The translations under genes and the position numbers were made by a program. A stretch of DNA of 64,000 bases, from positions 2,220,501 to 2,284,500 of the forward strand of contig JAUPFL010000001.1 of assembly GCA_030562215.1 (NCBI GenBank). Reading direction: 5' to 3'. This document shows positions 50,584 through 59,884 of the stretch, one piece after another. Positions within the stretch are counted from its first letter, which is position 1, and every line of letters begins with the position of its first letter. The notes beneath the pieces are model-generated. The model was not told the origin of the DNA. It did no database searches and saw only the letters and a list, made by a program, of their open reading frames with translations. The DNA is from Peribacillus frigoritolerans (GTDB lineage: Bacteria > Bacillota > Bacilli > Bacillales > DSM-1321).

Positions 50584-50823
50584 CCTCATCACCTCAAGTT
50601 TTAATAGTTCTATTTTAAAACAAAAAAGACTGTAGGCAAAAAGGAGTTCTATCTGAAATTTTAAACATAGTTGATTGGAACGGAAGGTGCGAGACTCCTG
50701 CGGGAATAGCGAGTCCAAGGGAGACCCCACAGGCGCAAGTGCGCCGAGGAGGCTCCCGGACCGCCCGCGGAAAGCGAGTGCCTGAAGTGGAAATCAACGT
50801 CAAAATTTGTACAAGCCCAAAAA

Positions 50824-50863
50824 ACTGTAGACAAACTCGATTTTCATCGAGTTTGTCTACAGT
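50824..50863. repeat. Perfect 17-bp hairpin at the right end of the element
   Basis: Arms 50824-50840 and 50847-50863 are exact complements around TTTTCA; the right arm is part of the terminal repeat. A similar but degraded hairpin ends the 3712-3970 element. Confidence 0.9.
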
Positions 50864-50866
50864 CTG

Positions 50867-50887
50867 AGTGTCCCATTGATGTGGGAC
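50867..50887. terminator. Right copy of the addA terminator duplication
   Basis: Exact copy of 50303-50323, followed by GCTTCTTTCC. Confidence 0.8.
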
Positions 50888-50917
50888 GCTTCTTTCCAAT
50901 TAAATAAACAGAATAGT

Positions 50918-50947
50918 TTGAAAAGGTATAAATGCTTACTATATACT
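50918..50947 (+). promoter_or_regulatory. Candidate trpB promoter
   Basis: TTGAAA (50918-50923), 18 bp, TATACT (50942-50947), 39 bases before the start of trpB. Confidence 0.5.
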
Positions 50948-50986
50948 AGTGGAGAAAAATACCTTTTTAAAGGAGTAGAGAAGAGT

Positions 50987-52149
50987 ATGACGAGTGAGAT
51001 CAAGAGCAAGGGATACTTTGGTGAGTTCGGTGGAAGCTTCATACCTGGTGAACTTCAGGAAGTTATGGATATTTTAGAAGCGGAATTCCTGAAATATAAG
51101 GATGATCCGGAATTTATTGAGGAGTTTCAATATTATCTGAAAGAATATGTCGGACGCGAAAACCCGTTAACACTTGCAAAGAATTTAACGGAAAAGGTTG
51201 GCGGGGCAAAAATATATTTGAAGCGTGAAGATCTGAATCATACAGGTGCTCATAAAATTAATAATGCGATCGGACAAATACTGCTCGCTAAACGAATGGG
51301 TGCTAAACGCATCATCGCAGAAACAGGAGCTGGACAGCATGGTGTGGCGACTGCGACAGCATGTGCGATGTTTGGCATGGAGTGTGTGATCTATATGGGT
51401 AAGCTGGATACGGAGAGGCAGGCATTGAATGTCTTTCGGATGGAATTGCTGGGGGCAAAAGTCGTAGCGGTCGAAAAGGGACAGGGTCGATTGAAGGATG
51501 CCGTTGATGAGGCATTGAATGACTTGGTTCAAAACTATGAAAATACTTTTTACTTGCTTGGTTCAGCAGTGGGACCACACCCGTATCCAACGATCGTTAA
51601 GCATTTCCAATCAATCATAAGTGAAGAATCAAAGCGTCAGATCCTTGAAAAGGAAGGAAAACTGCCAACTGCCATCATTGCTTGTGCAGGAGGGGAAGTA
51701 ATGCGATCGGTGCTTTTGCTCATTATCTCGATGAAGAAAATGTCCGTTTAATTGGTGTAGAGCCAATTGAAGCCCCAAGTATTTCGCAAGGTGTCCCGGC
51801 AGTATTGCACGGATTCAAAAGTTTGACGTTAGTGGATGGGCAAGGGGAACCAAAACCGACATTTTCCATAGCCGCCGGTTTGGATTACCCAAGCGTGGGA
51901 CCCGAGCATAGTTTTTTGAAAGATAGCGGACGGGCGGAGTATGTGACGGTAAAAGGGGAAGAAGCTCTAGAGGCTTTTCAGGTATTATCCAAAACAGAGG
52001 GAATCATTCCAGCTCTCGAAAGCTCACATGCTCTAGCTCACGCCATGAAGCTCGCAAAAGAGTTAACAAGAGATGATATACTGATCGTTAATTTATCAGG
52101 CAGGGGAGACAAAGATGTTGAGCAAGTATTTAACATGTTAGAAAAATAG
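50987..52149 (+). CDS. trpB: Tryptophan synthase beta chain, stand-alone, one frameshift
   Basis: PLP enzyme joining indole and serine into tryptophan. Motifs are [14 protein letters not shown], the PLP lysine block [49 protein letters not shown] and, after repair, [15 protein letters not shown] and [10 protein letters not shown] with LSGRGDKD. One G is missing in GGAGGGGAAG near 51697. No other trp genes are in the window, so this is an extra or relocated TrpB. It starts at 50987 behind AAGGAG. Confidence 0.92.
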
Positions 52150-52158
52150 GCCGAGAAT

Positions 52159-52188
52159 AAAAGCCTCCCTGGAAATGGGAGGCTTTTT
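52159..52188. terminator. Terminator between trpB and gerPF
   Basis: AAAAGCCTCCC with GGGAGGCTTTT, usable from both sides. Confidence 0.9.
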
Positions 52189-52195
52189 ACTTTGA

Positions 52196-52414
52196 CTAAT
52201 TATTCCCTGTAATGGGCTGGTCGACCCCATTGACATCAAGGACATTGCTACCGTTCAGGCCATTAGCCGTGAAGGTGATTGCAGCTGTGTTCCCTGAACC
52301 GGATCCGTAAACGGATTTGGAGGAAGACTTAGGGGAAATGACAGCGCAATCACCGAATAACAGGTTTCCTTGCGCGACATTGAATACTTGAACTGGGCCG
52401 ATAATGGCGGGCAT
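52196..52414 (-). CDS. gerPF: Spore germination protein GerPF
   Basis: A 72-residue member of the GerPA/GerPF family: MPAIIGPVQVFNVAQGNLLF then FGDCAVISPKSSSKSVYGSG. Last gene of the gerP operon. GerP proteins help germinants cross the spore coat. It starts at 52414 behind AGGAGGGG. Assignment as F rather than A rests on gene order. Confidence 0.9.
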   Translation of the reverse strand: MPAIIGPVQVFNVAQGNLLFGDCAVISPKSSSKSVYGSGSGNTAAITFTANGLNGSNVLDVNGVDQPITGNN

Positions 52415-52435
52415 ATGAACCCCTCCTTTAAAAGT

Positions 52436-52843
52436 TTAAGTGTTGTTGGTTGAATCCTCGATTGGCGTCTCTTCGTTTTGTTTAGGAACCTCCCGAATAT
52501 GTTTCACTCTTGATTCCATACGTGCATGGCCTACGTTCCCCACACCAACCACAGATGAGGCTGATACCCCGATTATATTGATATTGCCGACCCGTATGAA
52601 GGGATTCGGATTTGAAAAACTTGATATGACTGGTTCATTCAATCTTGGGATGTAAAATGGTTTCTTAAAAATGTCATAGTCTTCGAAATGAATATCGACT
52701 GAGTGGAAAGTTTCACTTCTCTTTTGGACCGCTAAAGCCTGGGAATTACCGTCTATATATGAAGTATCCCCGATTTGCAAAGTGGAGCTGAATGATACCG
52801 TGTCGGATAATAAAGATTTTACTTTTGATATTCTAGAAAACAT
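52436..52843 (-). CDS. gerPE: Spore germination protein GerPE
   Basis: 135 residues, beginning MFSRISKVKSLLSDTVSFSS with LQIGDTSYI, as in GerPE. It has a hydrophilic C-terminal tail. It starts 5 bases after the gerPD stop, so the genes are tightly coupled. Intact. Confidence 0.9.
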   Translation of the reverse strand: MFSRISKVKSLLSDTVSFSSTLQIGDTSYIDGNSQALAVQKRSETFHSVDIHFEDYDIFKKPFYIPRLNEPVISSFSNPNPFIRVGNINIIGVSASSVVGVGNVGHARMESRVKHIREVPKQNEETPIEDSTNNT

Positions 52844-52848
52844 GTTAT

Positions 52849-53028
52849 TTATCCTTCTGGAGAAAGCGGCACGAGTGGCCCGATGATAAGGGATTCCGGC
52901 GGGGTATCGAATGCCGAGGATAGTTGGATCGTTTGTACATCCCCTATGAGAAATAAAGCAGAACTTGCTACACCGGTAATTTTAATATCTCCTACGCAAA
53001 GCTGATGATTGGTTACATTAAACTCCAT
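52849..53028 (-). CDS. gerPD: Spore germination protein GerPD
   Basis: 59 residues: MEFNVTNHQLCVGDIKITGV start and FDTPPESLIIGPLVPLSPEG end, matching GerPD. ATG 53028 behind GGAGG; it overlaps the gerPC end by 11 bases. Confidence 0.9.
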   Translation of the reverse strand: MEFNVTNHQLCVGDIKITGVASSALFLIGDVQTIQLSSAFDTPPESLIIGPLVPLSPEG

Positions 53029-53629
53029 TTGGATTTCCTCCTGTCTCGGCTTGTGAATGGGTAATGAATTGAAATAGTGCGGTTTGAATATCGGATTTCA
53101 CCTTTTCCCTGATCTTTTCCTTGATATTATCCCTTTGCTGCGGAGCACGTTCAGCGTACGAAAGATTATCGAAATACATATTGATTCGTTGATGCAGCTG
53201 GCGTTCTACATCCTGCTTAATGAAGTCATGATAAGAAGGTTCCAATGATATTTTCAGCTGGTTTTCCGCATCGTGAATCATATTTTCCAAGTCTGAAAGT
53301 ATTTCGTTATGAATTTCCTGGACGACGATCTCCCTGCCTGGAAATAGGTTAGGGGCAGGTGGAACAGGTTGGTTGTTTACGGCAAATTCATCTATGTTGT
53401 TAAGGTCAGTTGGATTTAAACCGATATTCAATGTTCCATCTAAAGATTCGACCTTTAACTGATCGAATTTATATTCAATTTTATCAACATGGATTGGCGG
53501 TTTATTTTTCAGCTCGGCTAGTTCATCTGTCAGGCGTTTGATTTCGTGTTCAAGTTTCATGATCCGTTTATCCTGGGCTTCAAGAAAACGCTGCATTTGT
53601 ATGGAATATGAATAAAGATCCTGATTCAC
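53018..53629 (-). CDS. gerPC: Spore germination protein GerPC
   Basis: 203 residues. The N-terminal coiled coil (QMQRFLEAQDKRIMKLEHEI, LTDELAELKNKPPIHVDKIE) is followed by the GerPC domain with DQLKVESLDGTLNIGLNP and a helical C-terminal half. It is the largest protein of the GerP set and is thought to be structural in coat permeability. The gene is intact. Confidence 0.93.
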   Translation of the reverse strand: MNQDLYSYSIQMQRFLEAQDKRIMKLEHEIKRLTDELAELKNKPPIHVDKIEYKFDQLKVESLDGTLNIGLNPTDLNNIDEFAVNNQPVPPAPNLFPGREIVVQEIHNEILSDLENMIHDAENQLKISLEPSYHDFIKQDVERQLHQRINMYFDNLSYAERAPQQRDNIKEKIREKVKSDIQTALFQFITHSQAETGGNPNGV

Positions 53630-53712
53630 GATTCAACACCCCGCCTTCACAATAAGTTAATTTCATATATGACAGTATATGAAAAAGTTAGATGTAGGTG
53701 AATGCCTATGAA

Positions 53713-53919
53713 CTAGGAGGGTGTAAATGGGACGAAGCTGGTTAATGGGACTACATCAGCTTCAATTTCGGGAGCAGGCTCAGTGAATCCACCGGTATTG
53801 GCTAATGTGGAATATGGTTTAATCACTCCGGCACTTCCTATTTGAAAAACGGATGAATTGGCGATGCTTTCAATTTTTATCATATTGATTTGTATGGTCT
53901 GGTGAATATTGAAGATCAT
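53713..53919 (-). CDS. gerPB: Spore germination protein GerPB
   Basis: 68 residues: MIFNIHQTIQINMIKIESIA, VFQIGSAGVIKPYSTLANTG and GFTEPAPE, the standard GerPB text. It starts at 53919 behind AAAGGAG and follows gerPA by 21 bases. Confidence 0.92.
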   Translation of the reverse strand: MIFNIHQTIQINMIKIESIANSSVFQIGSAGVIKPYSTLANTGGFTEPAPEIEADVVPLTSFVPFTPS

Positions 53920-53940
53920 GCTGACTCCTTTCTTAAAACA

Positions 53941-54161
53941 TTAGAGATTTAGGACCAGTGGCTGATCGACACCATCAGTATCATTTGTATTCGTGGTGCT
54001 ATAGGCATTATAGAGGGATATGGATTCACCTGTATTAAAGAGCCAGCACCTGCAAACGTTTTTGAGGTGGAATATGGATTAATTTTAAAGACGTCACCAA
54101 TATGGACAATTCCACTGCTACCGACGTTGATGACTTGAACGATTCCTACGATGGCCGGCAA
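53941..54161 (-). CDS. gerPA: Spore germination protein GerPA, one frameshift
   Basis: A 73-residue protein after repair, LPAIVGIVQVINVGSSGIVH through KTFAGAGSFNTGE to DGVDQPLVLNL. It starts at TTG 54161 behind AGGGTGA. One T is missing near 54034 (TCTTTAATACAGG). First gene of the operon, with a SigK-type promoter upstream. Confidence 0.9.
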
Positions 54162-54238
54162 GAAAATCACCCTTTTTTTATTCTGGTTTTCCCCTTGAAT
54201 CTCAGGCCATGAGCCTATCACTGAAGGGAGTTTCAATG

Positions 54239-54266
54239 TATTGTATGTTGACTCATGATTGATGTG
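54239..54266 (-). promoter_or_regulatory. SigK-type promoter of the gerP operon
   Basis: On the minus strand CACA (54266-54263), 15 bp, CATACAATA (54247-54239) fit the mother-cell SigK consensus (mACm, CATAnnnTA). It lies about 78 bases before gerPA. Late mother-cell expression is what is known for gerP. Confidence 0.7.
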
Positions 54267-54286
54267 ATTCATCTGCCTATAAATAT

Positions 54287-54302
54287 ATTGTTATATAACA
54301 AT
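54287..54302. promoter_or_regulatory. Perfect 16-bp palindrome between gerPA and the acyl-CoA ligase gene
   Basis: ATTGTTATATAACAAT lies upstream of the -35-like TTGAAA for the ligase gene and of the SigK promoter on the other strand. It has the form of a dimeric repressor site; the regulator is unknown. Confidence 0.4.
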
Positions 54303-54386
54303 GGCCGGCATTATTGAAATGTTAGAAACAGGTGTGGTAACATAATGTTAATTCAGAATTTTCTAAATAAAATTAGAGGTGAGGAA

Positions 54387-55978
54387 ATGAATGTACCATT
54401 AGTTTTATCGCATTTCTTAGATCGAGCAGCCTTACTATATGGCGATAAGAAAGCCATCATTGGAGATGACAAGGTTTTAACATACTTAGAGCTGAATGGC
54501 CGTGTAAACCAGCTTTCAAATGGGTTAAGGGATCTCGGTGTCAAAAAGGGTGATAAGGTGGCCTATTTGGCACCCAACTCAATTGAAATGCTTGAAGGCT
54601 TTTATGGGGTATTTCAACTTGGGGCAGTAATCGTTCCCTTGAATATCCGTTTGAAGCCTGCGGATTATGTATTCATTTTGAACCATAGCGAGTCCAAGGT
54701 CCTTTTCGTAGATCAGGAATTGTATCATCTAATTTCACCTATCAAGGATGAACTTGAATCGGTGGAGCACATAATCGTTCATTATAAAGATGAAGAGATA
54801 AATGAAACCGATTACAACCATTGGCTGGAACGTTATGATAACAAGTGCTTTAATCGGGAGTCAGTGGATGAAAATGATGTTTCGAGCCTCCTTTATACTA
54901 GCGGGACCACAGGAAATCCCAAAGGGGTGATGCTGACTCACCGCAACAACTATTTACATGCCCTGGGTGCGATGCATCATTTCAGGGTCAATGACCGCGA
55001 TACATATTTGCATGTACTGCCGATGTTCCATGTGAATGGGTGGGGTGCACCATTTTATTATACGGCAAATGGTGCCACTCAAGTTTGTTTGAGGAAAACC
55101 AGCCCCGAGATGATATTTGATGCACTACAAAAGCATAAGGTTTCCATAATGCATATGGCACCCACGGTTCTGAATTCACTGTTCCAATATTATGAACGGA
55201 GTGTTCCGAATATCGAGCAGGATATCCGAATTGTTGTTGCTGGTTCCGCTCCGCCTCCTGCATTCGTTACAAGGGTGGAAAAAGAGTTAGGCTGGGAATT
55301 CATTCAAATTTACGGAATGACTGAATCAACACCGGTCAGTCTGATATCGCTGATTCGTTCTGAATTCGATGATCTTCCGGAAAGAGAAAAATACAGAATG
55401 AAGGCGAAAGCCGGATATCCCATCATAGGCAGTGAGGTAAAGGTTATCCATGACAATGGTGAGGAAGTTGCCCATGATGGGGTGGATATCGGCGAGCTTA
55501 TCGTCCGCAGCCATGGAGTGATGTTAGGTTATTGGAAAAATGAAGAAGCGACCAGCCAGACACTGATAAATGGATGGCTGCATACAGGGGATATGGCCAC
55601 AATCGATGAAAATGGGAATGTGGATATCGTTGACCGCAAAAAGGATATAATCATTAGTGGCGGAGAAAATATCTCTTCCATAGAAGTGGAAGGAATACTC
55701 TACGAACATCCGGACATTCTTGAAGCGGCAGTCATTGCCGTTCCGCACGAAAAGTGGGGAGAGACACCGCATGCCTTCATTGTGCCGAAAATGGGCGTTG
55801 AATTATCGGAGGATGATATAAAGGCCTTCACACGGGAAAAATTAGCTCATTTCAAATCAGTTACCAGTGTGTCGTTCGTCGATGAGCTTCCAAAAACGGC
55901 ATCGGGGAAAATACAAAAATCCATCTCCGTAATGATTATTGGGAATCTAAGGGGAAAACAGGCAGATTCGTTAATTGA
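54387..55978 (+). CDS. Acyl-CoA synthetase (AMP-forming), second copy, one frameshift near the end
   Basis: A ligase of about 531 residues for fatty acids. Motifs are LLYTSGTTGNPKGVMLTHRN, VLPMFHVNGWGAP, IYGMTESTPV, GWLHTGDMATIDENG, VDRKKDIIISGGENISS and KTASGKIQKF. ATG 54387 sits behind GAGGTGAGG; the open frame from 54345 lacks a site. One T near 55924 restores the family-like end and a stop at 55976-55978. It resembles the gene at 1173 in domain plan but has the canonical SGTTG loop. Confidence 0.9.
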
Positions 55979-55986
55979 AGCTCGCT

Positions 55987-56017
55987 AACGCTGTTCAGAA
56001 ATGATCAGCGTTTTTTT
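55987..56017 (+). terminator. Terminator of the second acyl-CoA ligase gene
   Basis: AACGCTG with CAGCGTT, then TTTTTC. Confidence 0.8.
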
Positions 56018-56296
56018 CTTTGCCCTTTAAATTCGGTTTCATATTAAGCAATGAAGATTTCATCCTGAAGAAATGAAAATTGAGGTGGACACTGATAGGT
56101 TTCCATTCGTAAATAAGCCGCAGTAACTCATGTCAATGTTGGATAAGGGATGGTCATTCAGGAACACTTGAATTTGTTTCGATAAAAAGCTTCCTGTTTA
56201 ACGATAAAATGTTACTATTATAAAATATTTCAAATTATTATAATTTTTCTTTTTCATCAAGTTGATTTTAAGAGTTTTGGATTGTGGGGTAGAGCA

Positions 56297-57571
56297 TTGA
56301 AACGTATTCATTATAGCTGGGTTATTTTAATCATAGCATTCTTCTCGATTATTGTAGCCGGAATCGTAAGGTCATCATCAGGAGTATTCATCGTACCATT
56401 TGAAAATGAGTTCGGGTGGGACCGATCCGTCATTTCTTTAGCCTTCGCCATAAGTCTTTTTCTTTATGGATTATCGGGTCCGTTCATGGCCGCGCTAATT
56501 GAAGTTCTTGGATTGAAGAAAATGATGGTATTGGCCATGTCCACTTTATTGGCAGGGATTTTCCTCACTTTTTTCATGCAGCATGAGTGGCAGCTCATTC
56601 TTATTTGGGGAATTATCATTGGATTGGGTTCTGGAGTGTTTTTAACGGTATTGAGCCCATATGTGGCAAATCGTTGGTTCGAGAAGAGGCGGGGGCTGGC
56701 GGTCGGGATACTGACGGCAAGTACGGCAACAGGTCAGCTCATTTTACTTCCGGTTTTAGCCATCATCATTGAGAATTATTCGTGGAGATTTGCGATTGGA
56801 TTAATTTTGGTCCTTAGCTTGATCATGCTGGCAATCATCCTTTTGTTCATGAAAAACAATCCGAAGGAAGTCGGCGCTCTTCCATATGGATTGGAAGAGG
56901 AAAAGCAGGAAACTGTTACAGTCCAAAATAAGAACCCCGTCGCCATGGCTTTTCAGTCGTTGATTGAAGCGGTGAGAGTGAAGGAATTCTGGTTATTGGC
57001 AGGAAGCTTTTTTATATGCGGACTTTCTACGAGTGGGTTAATCGGGACACATTTCATTTCTTACTGCATTAGTTTTGGTTTACCAGTTGTGACGGCAGCA
57101 TCATTGCTATCTTTCATGGGAATCTTTGATTTGATTGGTACGACTGTATCCGGGTGGTTATCAGATCGTTTTGATAACCGCTGGCTGTTGTTTTGGTATT
57201 ACGCTCTAAGGGGTGCTTCCCTCGTATTACTTCCTTTTGCGCTAAATGAAGGCTCTATCGGTCTATTGGTCATCTTTTCCATTTTTTATGGCTTGGATTG
57301 GATAGCGACCGTTCCTCCGACCATAAGCATTTCAAGGCAAGTATTTGGCATGGGGAAAAGCGGGATCGTATACGGGTGGATATTCGCGGCCCATCAGGTG
57401 GGTGCAGCAGTGGCCGCGTACGGTGGAGGGCTTATCTTCAAAATATTCAGCTCCTATACATGGGCATTCTTCCTTGCAGGAATCTTTTGCTTATTGGGCA
57501 GCTTGTTTGTCATACTGATAAAAAAGCAAAAAGCGGTCACGCAAGTTAAAGATGATGCAATGGAGATATAG
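56297..57571 (+). CDS. MFS transporter, oxalate/formate-antiporter type
   Basis: A 424-residue 12-helix major facilitator. The loop 2-3 motif is replaced by a short EVLGLKKMM; GIILASTATG-like (GILTASTATGQ) in helix 5 and the second-half SGWLSDRFDNRW are clear. The family covers monocarboxylate and organic anion exchangers; the substrate is not evident. TTG 56297 follows TGGGGTAG; TTG 56282 is also open. It lies alone between a terminator and the DUF418 gene. Confidence 0.85.
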   Translation: MKRIHYSWVILIIAFFSIIVAGIVRSSSGVFIVPFENEFGWDRSVISLAFAISLFLYGLSGPFMAALIEVLGLKKMMVLAMSTLLAGIFLTFFMQHEWQLILIWGIIIGLGSGVFLTVLSPYVANRWFEKRRGLAVGILTASTATGQLILLPVLAIIIENYSWRFAIGLILVLSLIMLAIILLFMKNNPKEVGALPYGLEEEKQETVTVQNKNPVAMAFQSLIEAVRVKEFWLLAGSFFICGLSTSGLIGTHFISYCISFGLPVVTAASLLSFMGIFDLIGTTVSGWLSDRFDNRWLLFWYYALRGASLVLLPFALNEGSIGLLVIFSIFYGLDWIATVPPTISISRQVFGMGKSGIVYGWIFAAHQVGAAVAAYGGGLIFKIFSSYTWAFFLAGIFCLLGSLFVILIKKQKAVTQVKDDAMEI

Positions 57572-57611
57572 AAAAGATGTTAAATCTGTATGAATGAAAG
57601 AGGGTGTACCC

Positions 57612-58790
57612 ATGAAGGGCGCGATGGTACCATTGCAGGAAAGTAAACGGATCGTAAGCATCGATCTTTTACGTGGATTAGCCATTTTAGGGATCTTTTT
57701 AGTGAATATGCCTTCTTTCCACTCTCCGCTCTTGTACATAGATGGTGCCGAGCGGTGGGCAGGAGGATGGGACAGGATTTTGTACAGTTTCAGTGATATA
57801 GTCGCACAGGCTAGCTTTTATCCGTTATTTGCCTTTCTGTTCGGTTTCGGGGCAATCATTTTGGCAGTAAGGAGTGAAGAAAGGGGTATTTCATTTCCGT
57901 TACTATATATGAAAAGGCTAAGTTTCCTGCTGATACTTGGTTGCATTCATGCTTTCTTCATCTGGCATGGGGATATCCTCATTAATTATGCTGTATTTGG
58001 GTTTGCACTTTTTTTTTTTATAAGATGAAGGCCAGGAATTTAATTCTGCTAGGTTCGGTTTGTTATGTCCTGCCTTTTGCGATATTGGGCTCTCTATTTC
58101 TTATAATGGGCATTTTTGATAGTGAAGGGATGGCGATTACGACTGATTCAGCGATGGTGAAACAGTCTTTGGAAGTTTATCAATCTGGTACATTTACGGA
58201 ACTGATGAGTCAAAGGGCACTGGATTGGTATATGGTGAACAACCCTTTTAATGCCATTATCCTTTTTTATCGATTTTTCCGTTTTTTTAATTGGAGCAGG
58301 CGTTGCAAAACAAGGTTTTCTCCAAAATCCAACCCAATATAAACGACAATTGAAAGCGATATCGATTGTAAGCTTGCTATTGGGCATGTCAATTAAGATT
58401 CTGCCATATGTGTCGGTATACCATTTTGGAACGATATTCGTGCAGGATTATTTGGGAGGGCCGTTACTTACGATTTTTTATATCACGGCAATCACGCTTT
58501 TGGCGGAACGGTCAGGGGCTTCCCGCCTGTTACACCCGCTTTCGTATATCGGAAGGATGTCGATGAGCAATTACTTGTTCCAATCGATGGTATGTACGGC
58601 CATTTTTTATTCATATGGCCTTGGTTTATATGGATCAGTCTCATATACGACAGGATTTGTTTTCTTAATAGCCCTGTTTTGCCTGCAAATTCTGCTTTCC
58701 TTATTGTGGATGGGTCTGTATAAATACGGACCGGTTGAATATATATGGCGTATTTTTACATATGGTAAAAAGCCGGTTATGCGCAGGTAG
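57612..58790 (+). CDS. DUF418 membrane protein, two frameshifts
   Basis: A polytopic membrane protein of about 393 residues of the DUF418/YeiB type. The N-terminus RIVSIDLLRGLAILGIFLVN and the C-terminal domain (LSYIGRMSMSNYLFQSMVCT, GPVEYIWRIFTYGKK) are diagnostic. ATG 57612 sits behind AGAGGGTG. Breaks lie in the T11 run at 58010-58020 and near 58265-58300 in T-rich sequence. Family function is unknown; transport has been suggested for some members. Confidence 0.85.
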
Positions 58791-58921
58791 ACCAGTTAAG
58801 AAGAAATGTAAATGATGTTCATTAAATTGTTGGTTTTACCCATTCAGGTGGATACTTAGTTTTGTTTTTTTCTAAAAGCCTATGATATGATGAAATGGAA
58901 ACTGAACGAGGGGGCAAAAAA

Positions 58922-59289
58922 ATGACTACACATATGCATATTACAGCTTGGGTTATCGGAATCATTCTTTTCTTTGTCACATATTCGATGCTTAAAGGTG
59001 GAAACCCGAAAGCGAAAATGCTACATATGATAACACGGTTGTTCTATCTATTGATTTTCCTTACTGGAGGCATGCTGATCACTGATTTTGGTGCTTACGC
59101 AGTAAAAATGATTGTTGGAATCATCGTGATTGCGGCAATGGAAATGGTGCTGGTCCGTACGAAAAAGGAAAAAGCACAAGTGCCATGTGGATATTGTTCA
59201 TCGTAGCGCTTGTATTCGTCCTTTATTTAGGACTTGCGCTGCCACAAGGAATGGACTTTTTTAATACAGAATTAAAGACGGGTAAATGA
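58922..59289 (+). CDS. yisL: YisL family membrane protein (DUF1516), one frameshift
   Basis: A protein of about 122 residues with four membrane helices: ITAWVIGIILFFVTYSML, ITRLFYLLIFLTGGMLI, MIVGIIVIAAMEMVLV and, after repair, WILFIVALVFVLYLGLAL. ATG 58922 behind GAGGGGG. One A is missing at CACAAGTGCC near 59180. It matches YisL in length and position before yisN and asnO. The role is unknown. Confidence 0.88.
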
Positions 59290-59314
59290 GGAAATCTCAT
59301 TTACCCGTTTTCTT
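59278..59314. terminator. Terminator between yisL and yisN
   Basis: ACGGGTAAATGAG with CTCATTTACCCGT, loop GAAAT, then TTTTC; it overlaps the end of yisL. Confidence 0.9.
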
Positions 59315-59320
59315 TACCTG

Positions 59321-59884
59321 TTATTGTGAATTCACTTTCTCAATGACGATCCTTTTTCCGGTGTTCAGGGTGAATTCAAAACGATCATGATCCTTTTTCC
59401 CGTAAGAAAATGGTGCTGAACGAGGCAAATTTGGCTCTCGTTATCAAAGGTGAAGAAATTCACGCCGGACTGGTTTGGGACGGCCCTTAAAAAAGTAAGC
59501 TGGTTATAGCTATATATACAATCATAAATAGAAAAATCAAGTGAATTCAATGTCGTTACAAATTGGAAAAAGGAATCGTCGTTCAATTCTTCCAATAAAC
59601 GTTCAAAAGAGTAGAGCAGCTTTTTGCGTATCCGAATGGGCTCATTTTCCCTTAAGAAGGTGATTTCCCGGTGAAGCAGGATTTTCCCTCTTCTTCAACT
59701 ACTCCTTGCTGCCAGCGCCCACCCCTGTACACTTCGATGATGCTGTCAACGTGGTCTTCAATGGAGCAGGCCTCATCTGTTTCATCATCGAAAAAATCCA
59801 TTGTTGATTGATATTTTCCACTGTTCCTTCGGTAAAAGCTCTTGTTTGCCTATTCATTAACTTAGTTCGTTGTTGCTGACTCAT
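59321..59884 (-). CDS. yisN: YisN-like protein (DUF2777), at least three frameshifts
   Basis: A soluble protein of about 187 residues. Reconstructed pieces are MSQQQRTKLMNRQTRAFTEG, EACSIEDHVDSIIEVYRGGR, LNSLDFSIYDCIYSYNQLTF and the end GKRIVIEKVNSQ. Breaks lie near 59790, 59600-59690 and 59405. The order yisL, yisN, asnO supports the assignment to the DUF2777 family, which I recall less firmly than the others. wprA, between yisL and yisN in B. subtilis, is absent. Confidence 0.65.

Larger units (their letters stand above)
50324..50866. mobile_element. Internally deleted IS1182-like element inserted in the addA terminator
   Basis: A 543-bp element. The left terminal repeat is CAGTTTGTAGACAAAAGG (50326) and the right end is complementary to CAGACTGTAGACAAAC (ending 50866). 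Inside, on the minus strand, lie a transposase N-terminus (50374-50583), its 16-bp-stem terminator (50339-50375), and a GC-rich dispersed core (50690-50790). Exact 21-bp copies of a terminator palindrome flank it, which is the form of a target-site duplication. Confidence 0.85.

Noticed and set aside
50970..51012. TRAP-binding triplets at the trpB start
   Set aside because: GAG and TAG triplets occur but with spacers of 0, 4, 6, 1 and 5 bases instead of a regular 2-3.
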